The notes below the pieces were generated by a model. It made no database searches. It saw only the letters and a program-made list of their open reading frames with translations, and was not told the DNA's origin. Below, piece by piece: positions 9,770 through 21,830 of a stretch of DNA of 64,000 nucleotides (position 1 is its first letter; every line of letters starts with the position of its first letter). The DNA is from Amorphophallus konjac (Eukaryota; Streptophyta; Magnoliopsida; Alismatales; Araceae), in NCBI GenBank assembly GCA_022559845.1, contig CM040128.1, positions 219,713,643-219,777,642 on the forward strand. Reading direction: 5' to 3'. Position numbers and translations under genes: made by a program.

Positions 9770-12017
9770 TGTTGAACCCGAAATTATCTCAGAATATTTT
9801 GAGAAGAGTTTTTATCACTATGTGATAATCAACGGAAGATACGACATATCGTCGACATCGTCGGAACGCGGAGTATCTCCGCAATTTAGGGTCCGTCGGC
9901 CCGGCCGTACAATCATATTCGGCGTCGCAACAATGGAATTTAAGAGGAAAAAAAATACGCGTACGAACCCGTCAAAATAAGCCGAGCAAGTGTATCACAC
10001 GGCGCAGACGGGCGCGAAGAATTCCTCCCCATGCAGCGACGCACGAACAAACAACAAAATAAGACGTTCCGTCGCTCCCGCACAAGTCTCCACCGATAAA
10101 CAGCTGCCACGCGGCAAGGAACGTACCTCCACGGGCTATAAAAGCTCCCCCCGGCTTCTCCCTAACCCAGGTTGACAGAAACGGATAAAAACGGCGTCAA
10201 GAGGGGCCAAAAGGAGCGCCCGGGGGTCAAATGACCCCTCTCGGGGTGCGGACCGGAGGAGGGGGGTCGCGCGGCCACCCCGCGGACCCGGGGGGGCCAC
10301 GCGACCCCGCTGGCCACCCAGCGGGGTCATGCGACCTCGCCCGGAGGCCGGTTGACCCCGCGGGGTCGCGCCCCCCCTCGGGCCGCGCCCCCCCCCAACT
10401 CCTCTCGGTCCCATTTTTCAAAAAAAAAAAAGAAGAAAAAGGCAGAGGGGTCAAAAATTATTTTTGCCACCCCACCTTGACAAAAAAAGGGATTTTTGCA
10501 CCCCTCTGTCAGAATCGGGCCAATTTTCTTCATTTGACCCCTTGGCCAAAGGGGTCATTTGACTGCTCCGGGTTATCTTCCCGTGCGCCAAAATTAAAGG
10601 ACAAAGGGGTGGAGGGGTCAAAAAGCCTTTTTTCCATCCCAGAGGGGTCAAAATAGCTTTTTGCCACCCCACCTTGACAAAAATAAGGGTTTTTGCACCC
10701 CACCCTGACAGAATTAAAGGATTTCTCCACGGTTTTTTCAACCTTGGTCCTCCAACCTTCTATAAATAGACCCCCAAGGGTCCGAGCGGAGAGATGAAGG
10801 ACTACGTACGAAGAACCTGCGCAAGGAATTTGTTCTGTTTGTCTTGGCCTACGAGGGATAAGTCCCCGGGTCTTGTACTTATGCCCCTACGGGGTATTTT
10901 TGTAATTACGCCCCTCAGTGGGCCATATCGGTAATTATGCCCCTCAGCGGGTCATGTTTTGTAAGTCTTTACGTTCCGGGACGACTAAGTTATATGGTTC
11001 TGTCCCTACAATGGCAGAATTACAAAAATGTCCTCTCCGGGACCGTAAAAGACAGAAGTCCTGTAATTTGTAGTTTTACTCTGCAGTCTTTTGTAATTGG
11101 GACTATGTCCCCACCTCTCGCTCTAATGCGGACTTTTGTACAGTCGACAACTCGCCGACAACCCTTGTACTCATTCGGACTATAAAAACACTCAGCATGT
11201 CTCATGTATGTCCTCGGGGTAAAATTACAAGAAAACCCCTCAACTTGTGGAAATCGTACATTAACCCCCCCTCTTTTGGCGAACTTGATACATATGAGTC
11301 TTCTATGAAACTATTGTCGCTCCTTTTGCCTTGGGAACAATGTCAGCTCAGTCCGACCCTCAGATGTCATCCCAAGCCCTAGGTCTGTCTAAGATAAAGC
11401 AAAATTATCAAAATACCCTTACGACCTAGAAATGGCCTCAGAGTCCTCAAAACTCTCCGGAAACGGCCTTAATGCCTTGGGAAGTCAGGAACCCGATCCT
11501 ACTTCCATTCCAGCCCAGAAATTTCAGAAAAACTCCTGGCCTGGAAAATTACCAAAATGCCCCTGGGTTGGTAAAATTATCAAAATGCCCTCAGGGTCCA
11601 GAAAATCTCCTTCTGCTTCAAAAATGCCTACGGCTTCCCCCAAAGCATCTTCATATTCCCGAATCCTAGAGTTTTGCCCAAACATGGTCTCAGTTAAAAC
11701 CCTAACCTAGTCTTTGTTGTTGGTCGGTGGTGAGTGAGTGAACATTGTGAACCCTCCAAGAGAGTCTGCCCTCAACATCAGAACCCCTATAGAAGATTTT
11801 GGAATTTCTTTGACAGTTAAACAAAGGTGTTCGGACGTTAGGCCGATGGAAATCAACACTGATTACGGTCAGTGGGGAAAGGTCCAGCACTCGAACCCAA
11901 ATCGTTTGATACTATGCGCACACACGGAATAGGCCTCTCTATGAAGAGGAATGTCTCTTTTCAAAAAGAACATTTTATTGTCTATTTTTCCTACGTGAAA
12001 ATATTCTGTGTCCCACA
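9770..12017 (+). repeat. 5' LTR of element 2
   Basis: Runs from TGTTGAACCCGAAATTATC to GTGTCCCACA and matches 30687-32923 throughout. It holds a GC-rich block (10240-10390), paired ~75-bp repeats containing GCCACCCCACCTTGACAAAA (10470 and 10660) and three TATA-like boxes. It starts TG and ends CA. Confidence 0.95.
10137..10144 (+). promoter_or_regulatory. TATA boxes of the LTR promoter
   Basis: TATAAAAG at 10137-10144, TATAAATA at 10761-10768 and a third TATAAAAA near 11181. The first two are conserved in the 3' LTR at 31054 and 31671. Which one is used cannot be told. Confidence 0.5.
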
Positions 12018-12040
12018 GATTGGCACGCCCTGTGGGACCT
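12018..12040 (+). other. primer-binding-site-like stretch
   Basis: Directly after the LTR end (CCCACA) comes GATTGGCACGCCCTGTGGG. A TGGCACGCC-type sequence at this place is usual for plant gypsy elements and pairs with a tRNA 3' end. I did not identify the tRNA. Confidence 0.6.
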
Positions 12041-12098
12041 TTCCTGCCTTTCTTCTTTCTGTCAAAGAAAGTCCTCAAAACCTTCTTCAAGGTTCTGA

Positions 12099-13300
12099 TT
12101 GCCCCTCTTCCTCTTACAGGACGGGAAGAGGATGGCACACCTCTCTGTTCATTTGAGAGTTCTTCGTGCATCTGCACATCACTCCTTTCGTGCTACGCAC
12201 CACCACCACCACCACCACCACCAACAGCAACCAGCAGCGATGGCCGCCGTCACCTACGGCCCCGAGATCGTCGCCAACCACGCCAGGTTGGGATACCTGG
12301 CGACCCCGCTTGTCTTCGGCGACTTCCCCCCTGTCGTCTGCTCGCCCTTCTTCTTGGGCGTGGTACCTGTGGCTGAAGTCAGTTCAGCCATACCGGCAAC
12401 AACTGTCGGGGGCGTCAGGCCCTCGGCCCCTTCAACTGGCCGGGTTCACCCGGTCAAGAAGACAGCCGTTGGGGGTGTCAGACCCTCAACCTCATCAGTC
12501 GGCCGGGTTCACCCGGTCACCAAGACTTCTGTCGGGGGCGTCAGGCCCTCGGCCTCGTCAACTGGTCGGGTCCGCCCGGTTAAGAAGACAACTGTTGAGG
12601 GCGTCAGGCCCTCGGCCTCGTCAACTGGTCGGGTTCGCTCGGCTAAGAAGACGATTACTGAGGGCGTCAGACCCTCCGTTCTATCAACCGGCCGGGTTAG
12701 CCCGGTCAACATGACCGCCATTGGGGGTGCCAGACCCTCAATCTCAGCAACTGGCCGGGTTCGCCCGGTCAACGATACAACTAGCGGGGGCGGGGCGTCA
12801 GGCCCTCGGCCCCATCTATTGGTCGGGTTCACTCGGCCAAGAAAATGACTACTGAGGGTGTCAGACCCTCAACTTCATCAACTAACCGCGTTCGCCTGGT
12901 CAGCAAGACAACTGTCGGGAGTGTCAGGCCCTCGGCACCAGCAACTGGCCGGGTCAGTCCGGTCAACAAGGCCGCCATTGGGGGTGTCAGACCCTCTACT
13001 ACAGTATCCGACCGGGTTCATCCGGTCAACTCTTCAATTGTTAAGGGTGTCAAGCCCTTCATCCCTATAATCAGTCGAGCCAATTCGACTGCCATGTCAA
13101 TGGTCGAAGGTGTCAGGCCTTCTGCCCCAGCTATTGGCCGGGTCTTCTCGGTCAATCAAGTCACTACTGGCGTCGCCCCTGCTCAACGGGGGCAACGCCA
13201 TCGCCGTAGCGGCACCAATATACGGCAGCCGCCCTCAGAGGTACTGCCCCTGCTCAACGGGGGCAACGTCGTCGCCCTAACGACGCCATGCCTACGGTAG
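12099..13300 (+). pseudogene. N-terminal repeat region of Gag: twelve 21-residue repeats
   Basis: The open region upstream of gag starts with a histidine run (CAC repeats at about 12200) and then carries about twelve tandem 63-bp units from 12403 to 13165. The consensus is (T/A)VGGVRPSASSTGRVRPVKK. Each unit adds two to four lysine or arginine residues. A 5-bp duplication of GGGGC near 12790 shifts the frame within repeat 7, so the repeats run in frame 3 before it and frame 2 after it. A second repeat follows (PAQRGQR, three times, 13185-13340), across another frame change. Whether this is part of Gag or a separate small protein is not clear. 12099 is only the first ATG; a 3' splice site-like TTCCTCTTACAG lies at 12109-12120, so the real start could come from a spliced leader. 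Confidence 0.65.
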
Positions 13301-13314
13301 GCGTCACCAACACT

Positions 13315-15633
13315 GTTCCTGCTCAACGGGGACAACGTTGTAGCCGCAAGGGTACAAAGCCTGCAGCGGCGGCATCTCGCTCCGGCAAAACTGTAATTGT
13401 CGGGGACATCCGCATCCGGCTCGATGGAGGCGAGCCGATCTTGCCTCGGGATTAACATGTCCCGACTATCTCTACCTTCAATCGCTTCGAGCTCCTCCAG
13501 CAAGTCCGGGAGGACGAAGCGGTAAAGAAGAAGCCCGTCGTATCGGCGGCTACTCAGGGTCCCCTGCAGCGGCCCAAGACACCAGCTCCCCAACCCCGGT
13601 CAGGGGGCAACCCAGTGGAGGAGCGCCATCTCCAATTGAAGAAAATTTGGGTCACCAAGGAGGAGGCCCGAATTATAAGGCGCGCGAGGGCGGAGGAGCC
13701 CTTCCGCACGTCGGATCTGTAACGTATGCGGAGTCCGACAAGCACTGAAGCCTCAGCCTCTCCGAGGTCGACGAATCAGCCCCTACGAGGGCAAGGGCGC
13801 CGAAGAGCTGGCAAGAAGGTGCGACCAACCTCCCCGTGGGCCAGTTCTACACACACGGAGGAGGATTGCTCCCCTCAAGCCTCTATATCCCGAGTGTCTG
13901 TCTTTGACAAACTTGGAAGGCCGCCCAAGTCGGAGTGACAACCACCTAGGAAGAAATGGGTGGTCCAAGTGACCAATGACATTGTCAAGGTGTTCACATG
14001 TTATGCCACTTCTGGCGACAAACAGCCCGAGGACACCCCTGGGGAGCTCAACCAACCTATCCAATATTTGAGGAGGTCAAGGCCGGTCTCTCAGATTCTA
14101 GCACAGACGCAGCAGGCGTCGGCCGCTGGGACATCTCAGCCCGAGCCGACACGGCAAGAAGAGCGTCAGGAGGATGTCCATAGCATCGACGGGGATAGCA
14201 ACCCCGCACATGAAGATCTTGGGAGAGAGGTTCAAACTCTCACGCTGGAAGAGCTTCGGTGTGAAAACCAAGAGTTGAAAAACCTCCTGCAGTCATTACT
14301 GCGCGAAAAGGATGTTCATGCTCCGCCCCCGGCGGTACCTACTGGGACGGAATCACAGCATCCTCCCATTCCAGCCGCGGCCAACACCTCCGCCACTGTT
14401 GCAAAACTACCAGTGACGGTGGATTTTGAAGTGCCGCAACATGAAGCCAATGCGCGGTCGTCTGTGACCCCTGTTGCAGAAAGCCTCATGGCGCAGAAGT
14501 AGATGATCGAGCGTATTGTGGAGGCGAAGTTTGCCCAACATGGCAAGGGTGTGGCTACCGTTGATTTGTACAGCGTGCCATATCCCTTCCATCACCAATT
14601 CAAGAAGCTTCCGCCGGATTGCCCGAAAGCTCCGAAGCTTCAGAAGTTTAACAGGCAGGGCTCGCCACATGAACACCTGGCCTATTACATGACGGCCATG
14701 GGCGAATTTGCACTAGAGGAAGCATACTTACTGCGGTACTTTGCCACGTCATTGACTGGCACCGCTTTCCAGTGGTATTCCAGACTTAAGCCCAATTCTG
14801 TAGCCGATTGGGCTGATATGCAAAAGAAATTCGTCGACCGTTTCTAGATGGTCGAACGCAAAATTTCCCTGGCGGAGCTCTGTGCTCTTCGGCAGAAGAA
14901 AGGTGAGACTGCACTGGACTTCATCAAGTGATGGAGGGACGTCAGCATGCGCTGCGATAATCCTCCAACGCCCGAAGATGCGATCACCATCTGCTGCAGG
15001 GGCCTCTTGGTAGAAGTCAGTGAAAAGCTTCTGGGCTCAAACATTAGAAGCTTTGACCAGCTCAACGCGGTGGTGGCGGAGATTGAGATGTTCTTCGCTG
15101 ATCACCCTGCACAAGCCTCTGCAAAAGGCAAATCCTCCAAAGACCGTCTGGCTAGCGGCAAGGAGGTAAATGCTGTCGACTTCTCCCCGACAAATGGAGA
15201 AAAGGGAGAAGGAAAATCCAAAGGCAATGGCAAGAAGCCTGACGCCAAGGCGAGTGCGTCTCTCTTAGCGGAGCGCATGAAGACGCCTTATTCCTTCATA
15301 AAAGAGCACACTAAAATGCTCTTCGATCTCTGCATGAAAGAGCAGCTCATCACCCTGCCGGATCCGCGGAAGCCCGCGGAGGTGGATAAAACGGATGATC
15401 CTACCTATTGTTTGTATCACCGAAAGTTGGGTCATACTATCGGGGACTGCTATGTCTTAAAAAATATAGCAGAAGAGCTCATTCAAAAGGGCTTGGTAAA
15501 TATGCTGGGCCATGCGGTCGACCCACCCCAGCCTCATGCCTGGAGCCGATCGAACCGGTCGGCTAATGTGGTCCATATAGTTGCGATGGCTTCAAGCTCC
15601 AATGCCTCCGAAGCTGGGCCTTTAAATCAATAG
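13315..15633 (+). pseudogene. gag: Gag, main part (capsid domain and first zinc knuckle)
   Basis: One frame (frame 1) is conserved throughout but carries stops at 13453, 13720, 13936, 14500, 14845, 14929 and 15631. SVFDKLGRP precedes the coiled-coil-like region (ELRCENQELKNLLQSLLREK). The Retrotrans_gag domain (PF03732) lies at about 14640-15110: HLAYYMTAMGEFALEEAYL, LTGTAFQWYSRL, then FVDRF, LAEL and ALDFIK. A zinc-knuckle-like motif of the Tat type, CLYHRKLGHTIGDC (C-x2-H-x4-H-x4-C), lies at about 15411-15450. Gag packages the RNA into particles. Confidence 0.85.
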
Positions 15634-15726
15634 CCCAATGGCGGTCTCAGAACCAGTCATCCTTCACTCCCAGAGTGTCTAGCACTGCGGAGGACTATTC
15701 GAAAAATCCGAGGAGAAATCCGGCAG

Positions 15727-17905
15727 TTGCAACTAGAACAGAGGCGTCTGCTGCAGTTCCTAGAGAGCATTGATCAGCATTTGGCCACCTTCCCCTTCGG
15801 CCCATTTGCCGGGGGGTTAGCTCCGACCCACATACGGGAGGCAGGTGTATCACCTATCGGCCGGGCTCCGCTCAGGGGTTGGCTCTCTGAAGAGTCCTCA
15901 GATTCATCTGAAGATGAGGACTCACCGGAAGGCAAGGAGGCTCCGCTTCAAGTCGAGCTGCCAGAGAAGCTATACTCTTTCCCTTGGGAGAAAACTCCAA
16001 ACGTCTTCTTCGCATGTCAGGGAGCGGGCTTGATCAGCCTATCACCTATGGAGCAGACACCAGGTGCTGCATTTCGTCAGGGCTATTGCCCATACCATGA
16101 GGTGATAGGCCATATCATTCACAATTGTGAACCGTTCAAGGACCTCGCTGAGGGCTTAATCAGGCAAGGGAAGGTCAACATGGGTGAATTCCTAGTCGAC
16201 CCACCTCAGCCGCATGTACAGGAGAGTTTTCATTTATCCGTCAATGTCATACACGCTGCAGCAGCTTTCCAGCTCCCGGAGCCGCAGGAAGAGGGAGTCA
16301 GTTCCCAGGGAGCTAGTTCCCAGCCACCTAAGTCTACACTCTGGTATCCGGGGTGGCGACCTTCCCATCAGTGTTCTTTCCCCAAGGAAAACACTGAGAA
16401 GATTTTTGATAAGCTTCTAGAAGACGGTCGGGTGCTGACGCACGAGCCGCCATCCTACTACAATGAGACGGCCAAGAGTCACCCCCGTTACTGCAAATAT
16501 CATGCTAGGGTGTCTCACCCCACTCGGCAATGCCCAGAAGTCCAAGACTGCATTGAAGTCCTCATTCAGAGAGGGGAGATCGATGCTCAAGGGAACTCTA
16601 TGACAATGCGGCGTCTTAAAGAGGCCGTCAAGAAGATTCTCCAACAAGCTCGGCAAGAGGCGGAGACTTTCTCTAAATTAGCCCGACCGAGTGAACCTGC
16701 GGAGAGTGATAAACCTCAACAAGACCCCAAAGGCAAGGCTAGGGGCGAGGGGTCTAAGGCCCGAAGCTCAAAAAGTCAAGCCACGGGAGAGGGTTCAAAC
16801 CCTGTCCAGGCTCGGTCAACCCGGCATCGTCATAAGGGGAAACCCTCCGCCAGACGACAAAGGCAAGGCGAAGGTGAGGGAGCCTCAGACCAAAGCTCCT
16901 GCCAAAGCTCCTGTCGAGCCAATGAGGTCGCCAATTGTAGAAAGGCCTCAACAGCTCAAGCAAGCCAAGCCACCAGCCCAAGCAAAATTGGTGGAACTAC
17001 AACGCCCTCAAGGGCCTCACGGTGGACTGGCAGAGTTCCAGGAGTTGCCTCCTGAAATAATTGCTCAGGCAATCAATGCCACCTTCCAGGTTCAGCCTGA
17101 GGAAGCCAATTGGACCAAGGTCACCTCCAGAAAGAGCTGTGGCGCTAAGGCTCCTAAGGAGCCAGCCCGGAGCAAAAAGCAAAATGCTGGGGGCAAACAA
17201 GCCCCACCTTCAAAGCAAAATCCCCTTTCTTCTCAAGAGGCAGTACGCCAAAAGAAGCAAGAGAAGAATCGCAGGAAGAATTTGAAGAGGAGGTTGAAGA
17301 AACAAGCTGAGCAAGCAGCAGTTATGGAGGCTCCTAAGGAGCCAACTCCTTTACAAAGACTACAAAAGCTCATAGACGAGTTGGAGTACACTCCCCCTCG
17401 TCCCACCAGGGTCGTCACTCTAGACGGATATATTCCCTGGGACAAGCTTGGGCGCAAGGCCCGCCTCCTTCAGTGGCTACGGGATATGGCCCACCGGCTC
17501 GAAGAGGGGGAAGACTTCCCAATCCCGGAGGAGCTCTCCTTATTCTACAAAGATGAGGAGCTCACTGTTGAGATGCTCGAGGAAATGCTGCAAGAGCTCT
17601 CCTGCAACATGGTGGCGATTCCGCCGCCCGACAACATTTATTCTCCCGTGGCGGATAGCACTGGAGGCAAGACTCCTATGGCAACATATCAACGTCGCTC
17701 GGCAAGAAATGGTCGGGGACGTGGCCGAGGTCGTGGACGTGAAGGTCCCCTGGCCCTCGACCGGGTCATAATATTCAGAGGGGAGAAGTCGGGTCCTGTC
17801 CCAGAAACCCAAGTTCGGGGAATCCCTTTCATCTCTCCGAGGGTTCAGGCCCCATCTCAACGGCTAAGCCGGGTGACGTCCCTTTTACAATCACGTCCCC
17901 GATGA
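15727..17905 (+). pseudogene. gag: Gag C-terminal part with two further zinc knuckles, basic and proline/lysine-rich linker
   Basis: Frame 1 continues to 17055, then frame 2 (from about 16840) runs to 17905, so one frameshift lies near 16840. Two more knuckles of the same C-x2-H-x4-H-x4-C type appear: CPYHEVIGHIIHNC (about 16087) and CKYHARVSHPTRQC (about 16492), each followed by a helix ending in LI(R/Q)(Q/R)G. After them come lysine/alanine-rich sequence (KKQEKNRRKNLKRRLKKQ), an EELTVEMLEEMLQEL helix and an RGRGRGRGR stretch near 17720. This part links Gag to the protease and is poorly conserved in the family. Confidence 0.75.
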
Positions 17906-18764
17906 AGAAGAGGAGCTAGCTAGATCGCCAAAGTGCAAGGAGGCGTCAGAACAGGCCGGCCCCTCCAACAGGGTCGAGCCCGTGAGCCAGGTCGGTCCTT
18001 CTAATGAAGACCAGCATGATGAGCCTTTGCCACCTCTGGAGGAATCCTTGGCACCGCTGTTCCAGGAAGATGCGGAAGGCCAGAATACGGAGGAGCACCC
18101 TTCTAAGCGAGAGAAGTCTCGCCAGACGCCGAAGACTCTGGCGGAGATCATCCCGCCATTTGACAAGACCCGTGCTCGGGCGGATCACAAAATCATTCAT
18201 CATATGAAGCAGTTCCCAACAAATGTCACCGTTTGGGAAGCCATTGCCTGGAGTAAGGATCTCAGAGAGGCTCTTGTCAAGATACTCCAAGACCCGGAGG
18301 CCTATGAAGCTCATGTTGCAGAGTTGCAGGCCCAGGCATATGAAGCACTCACAGCCAATATCTCCTTCACGGACAAAGACATGTTGCTGTCCTCTCCGTG
18401 CCACAATCGCCCCTTATATATGAGGGGGACGATCAATGGGCGTGACGTGAATCGCATCCTGGTTGACGCCGGAGCAACCGTCAACATCATGCCTTTGAAG
18501 ACTTTCAAGTCTCTATACTTGGCACCTTATTTACAAAAGGTGACCGCTGTCAAGATCTCGGGATTCAATCAGGGTTCCGAGGAGGCGCTTGGTCGGGTTG
18601 AGGTCAAATTAGCCTTGGGCGATTTTGTCACCCGAGCGACATTCTATATTATCAACTCCGGCACATCTTACAAGGTGCTGCTTGGAAGGCCGTGGCTGCA
18701 TGAAAACTGGGTTGTTCCTTCAACCCTGCACCAGTGCATTAAATATGCCAAGGAAGGGGAGTAA
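17906..18764 (+). pseudogene. pol: aspartic protease region
   Basis: Frame 3, with no ATG needed because it is expected to be part of a Gag-Pol precursor. The retropepsin core is at about 18415-18720: GTINGRDVNRILVDAGATVN with active-site triplet DAG (DSG or DTG in most retropepsins, often DGG in Tat elements), NIMPLKTF and the flap/C-terminal motif VLLGRPWLHE. It releases the mature Gag and Pol proteins. A TAA at 18762 ends the ORF, but the same frame continues as HTVFADQAPFHPNECHLADA. Confidence 0.8.
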
Positions 18765-19433
18765 CATACGGTCTTCGCAGATCAGGCCCCGTTCCACCCC
18801 AATGAGTGCCATCTGGCCGATGCTTCACTATATTTTGGGAAGCCCACTTTAACAATTCCCGAGCCTTTAAAAGACAAGGGGAAGCAAAAGGTGGACCATG
18901 AAGTTGAGGAAGGGCAGCTCTTCACCGTTAACCAAGACATGGTAAAGCTGCACAGGCTGAGCCTCAGTGCCGCCTCCAAGCCCACTCAACCGGAGAGGTA
19001 GAGTGTTGACTTCGAAGCCAATCTCATCAGCCAGGTCATTGACCGAAGCATCTCCTTGCCTCTCAAGTGCCTTCAACTCTCGTCCCAACGGGAAGAGTAT
19101 GAGGTGGAACAGTTGAAGACCTTTACAGTCTCCTATCAACGAAGAAGGAGACGCAACAAGGGTAAAGGGGACAAGTCGATCATCTTTTACAAAGGTGATT
19201 TAGTCCCACCGTGCCCTCCTGAAGATGACTTCGGCTGGGATACTCCCGCCGATGTGGCGCCAGAGCCAGTCCAGGAGATGGATGATATGCCCAACTACAT
19301 CAAGGAAATGTGTAAAAAGCAGTACATCCCGCAAACTCTGGACCCCGCGCGAGCGGCGTACTTCCATCAGTTGTGGAACCCTCCACAGGTCCGTGGACAA
19401 CCTCCTTTCTATGACCAGGAGACTCGACTATGA
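18765..19433 (+). pseudogene. pol: protease-RT linker of Pol
   Basis: Frame 3 goes on past the 18762 stop and past TAG at 18999 to 19433 (SIIFYKGDLVPPCPPED, MPNYIKEMC). No catalytic motif. It ends at a frameshift caused by a 19-bp tandem duplication at 19409-19442. Confidence 0.6.
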
Positions 19434-20754
19434 CCAGGAGACGGACTTCGAGGTCTATTATGTAGTCAATGCTATAGGACTGCTACCTCCTCATCACGGG
19501 CAGGCTGAATTTGAGCCCAAGATTGATGACTCTGTAAGGGAGTCTGGTGAGGTGTCAACGACACCATCACCTTCATCGGAAGTCAATAACGACCACCCCT
19601 CAGAGGGAGGGGCAGCCCAGCCTGCTAACCATCAGCAAGACGAAGCAAGCCCTTCGGCTTCAAGTCACGAGCAAGAGTGCTTCGAAGAATTTGAAGTCTA
19701 TGAAGCAAACACTGATGATGAGGGAGACTTCGTCGACCTTCAACTAGCTCCACCTGAGCTCGAAGACGGTGGTCAAGTAACTGTGGACGAGTTGATTGAG
19801 ATCAATATCGGAAGTAAGGATGACTACCGTCCCACCTTCATAAGTGCTCTCTTCAGTGAGAAAGAAAGACAGTCGTATCGACAACTCTTAGAAGAGTTCA
19901 GGGATTGTTTCGCCTGGACTTACAAAGAAATGCCTGGGCTCGATCCTTCGGTGGCTGAACACGAGCTGGCAATACTTTCAACAGTCAAGCAAGCTCAAAG
20001 GCGTATGCGCCACGAGCTGGAGCTGAAGGTCAACGTTGAGGTTGACAAAATGCTTAACGTGGACTTAATAGAGCCTTGCATGTACCCTGTCTGGCTCGCT
20101 AATATAGTCCCTGTCAAGAAGAAGAACGGCCAAGTCCGAGTCTGCATCGACTTCAGGGATCTGAATAAGGCATGCCCGAAAGACGACTTTCCTGTCCCGA
20201 TCACTGAGACAATGGTTGATATGACCACTGGTCACGAAGCCTTGTCTTTTATGGACAGGTCGTCGGGCTACAATCAAATCCGCATGGCCGTCAAAGACAA
20301 AGACCATACGGCTTTCCGGTCTCCTAAGGGGATCTTCAACTATAAAAGGATGCCGTTCGATTTGAAGAATGCCGGCGCAACCTACCAAACGGCGATGACC
20401 AAGATCTTCGACGAGATGCTTCATGACCTTGTCGAATGCTATGTCGATGATCTGGTCGTCAAGACGAAGAGCGGGAGGATCACTTAGCTGACCTGCGTCG
20501 AGTCTTTGAAAGGCTCGACAGTTCAACTCAAGATGAACCCAATGAAGTGCGCCTTTGGCGTCTCCAGCGGCAAGTTCCTTGGCTTCATCGTCAGGTATCG
20601 AGGCATAGAAATCGACCCTGACAAAATCAAGGCCATAAGAGGACTACCTCCGCCTAAGAACTTGACAGAGCTCAGATCTCTTCAAGGAAGACTCGCCTAT
20701 ATTAGGCGATTATTTCTAATCTTTCTGGAAGATGTCTACCTTTCGGTAAATTGA
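19428..20754 (+). pseudogene. pol: reverse transcriptase
   Basis: Frame 1. RT motifs in order: an acidic lead with FRDCFAWTYKEMPGLDP, WLANIVPVKKKNGQVRVCID, FRDLNKACPKDDFPVP, LSFMDRSSGYNQIRM, AFRSPKGIFNYKRMPF, LKNAGATYQ and the catalytic YVDDLVVK at about 20440-20463. The thumb follows after a TAG at 20485 and a pair of small indels (MNPMKCAFGV, GKFLGFIV, IRGLPPPKNLTELRSL). The family is Ty3/gypsy, Tat lineage. The stops prevent a full product. Confidence 0.92.
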
Positions 20755-21154
20755 TGAAGAAAGGAGCACCCTTCATATGGGACGAGGACTGTCAGAAGGC
20801 CTTCGAGCAAATCAAGGAGTACTACTGACTCCTCCTGTCTAGGGGCACCTGTCAGAGGGAAGCCCCTTATTCTCTACATTGCTGCCATGGATGCTTCTTT
20901 AGGGGCTCTGCTAGCCCAGATCAATGATGAGGGCAAGGAGCAGCCACTGTACTACCTCAGCCGAAAGTTGATCGGGCCTGAGCATCGGTACGCTCCTATG
21001 GAAAAGGTGTGTCTAGCTCTGGTGTTCGCTGTAAGAAGCTCAGACACTACCTCCTAGCTCACCGGGTGGAGCTCATCTCAAAATGTGACCACTCAAGTTT
21101 CTGCTCAGTCAGCCCGTCCTCTCTGGTAGGCTCGGCAAATGGGCACTTATCCTC
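20755..21154 (+). pseudogene. pol: RNase H domain of RT (gypsy type)
   Basis: Frames are scrambled, but the sequence reads LYIAAMDASLGALLAQ, QPLYYLSRKLIGPEHRYAPM and, after a further indel near 21035, LRHYLLAHRVELISKCD. These are the motifs that follow the thumb in gypsy Pol. Frameshifts near 20825, 20850 and 21035. Confidence 0.75.
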
Positions 21155-21830
21155 GTGGAGTTCGATATCACCTTCGTCCCACGCAAGGCGATCAAGGGAC
21201 AAGGAATGGCGGAGTTCTTAGCAGCGCACCCTGTGCCAGAAGATTTGCCGCTCAACTTCGAGCTACCCGATGAAGAGGTGTTGGTACCTTCTCAAGAAAC
21301 CGGGGAGCATTCTGAAAAAGCCCCACCACAGATGGAGCCGGGTGTCCTCACCCTCGACCTCCCACACTGGGAGTTGTATTTTGATGGTGCCTCTCGGACA
21401 ATCAAAAGGGCCGGCGGCCTCACAGACTATGTCTCGGGCGCGGGGGTAGTCTTTATATCTCCACAAGGCGGCATCCTCCATAACTCCTGCGCTCTCATGA
21501 AGTCCCTGACTAATAATGAGGCAGAGTATGAAGCGCTAATCATTGGGCTTCAACTGGCGCTGGAGATGGACATCAAGTGCATCAAAGTGTGCAGGGATTC
21601 TCAGCTCGTCATTCGACAAGTATTGGGCGTCTACGACGTTCGGAAGAAAGAGCTCATTCCCTACCATGCAGCCGTCATGAGGCTCAAAGAAAAATTCTAC
21701 CTATTTGAAATAGGCCATGTCCCCAGACGCAGCAACTCCCAGGCTGACGCTTTGGCAAAGTTGGCAGCAGCCTTAAAACTCTCGCCTGAGGGAGAATTGA
21801 ATATCACTGTCAGACACCGAAGGCTCATGC
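21155..21830 (+). pseudogene. pol: archaeal-type RNase H (second RNase H, Tat hallmark)
   Basis: Frame 2, continuous with the start of the integrase region to 22141. RVT_3-type RNase H with the four acidic residues in place: D of LYFDGAS, E of TNNEAEYEALI, D of CRDSQLVIRQV and D of SNSQADALAK. Such an extra RNase H between the normal one and integrase is known from the Tat lineage of plant gypsy elements. The domain itself has no internal stop. Confidence 0.9.

Noticed and set aside
10136..10741. ORFs up to 141 residues in the LTR
   Set aside because: Glycine/arginine/proline-rich by composition, not conserved intact in the 3' LTR, and overlapping the promoter.
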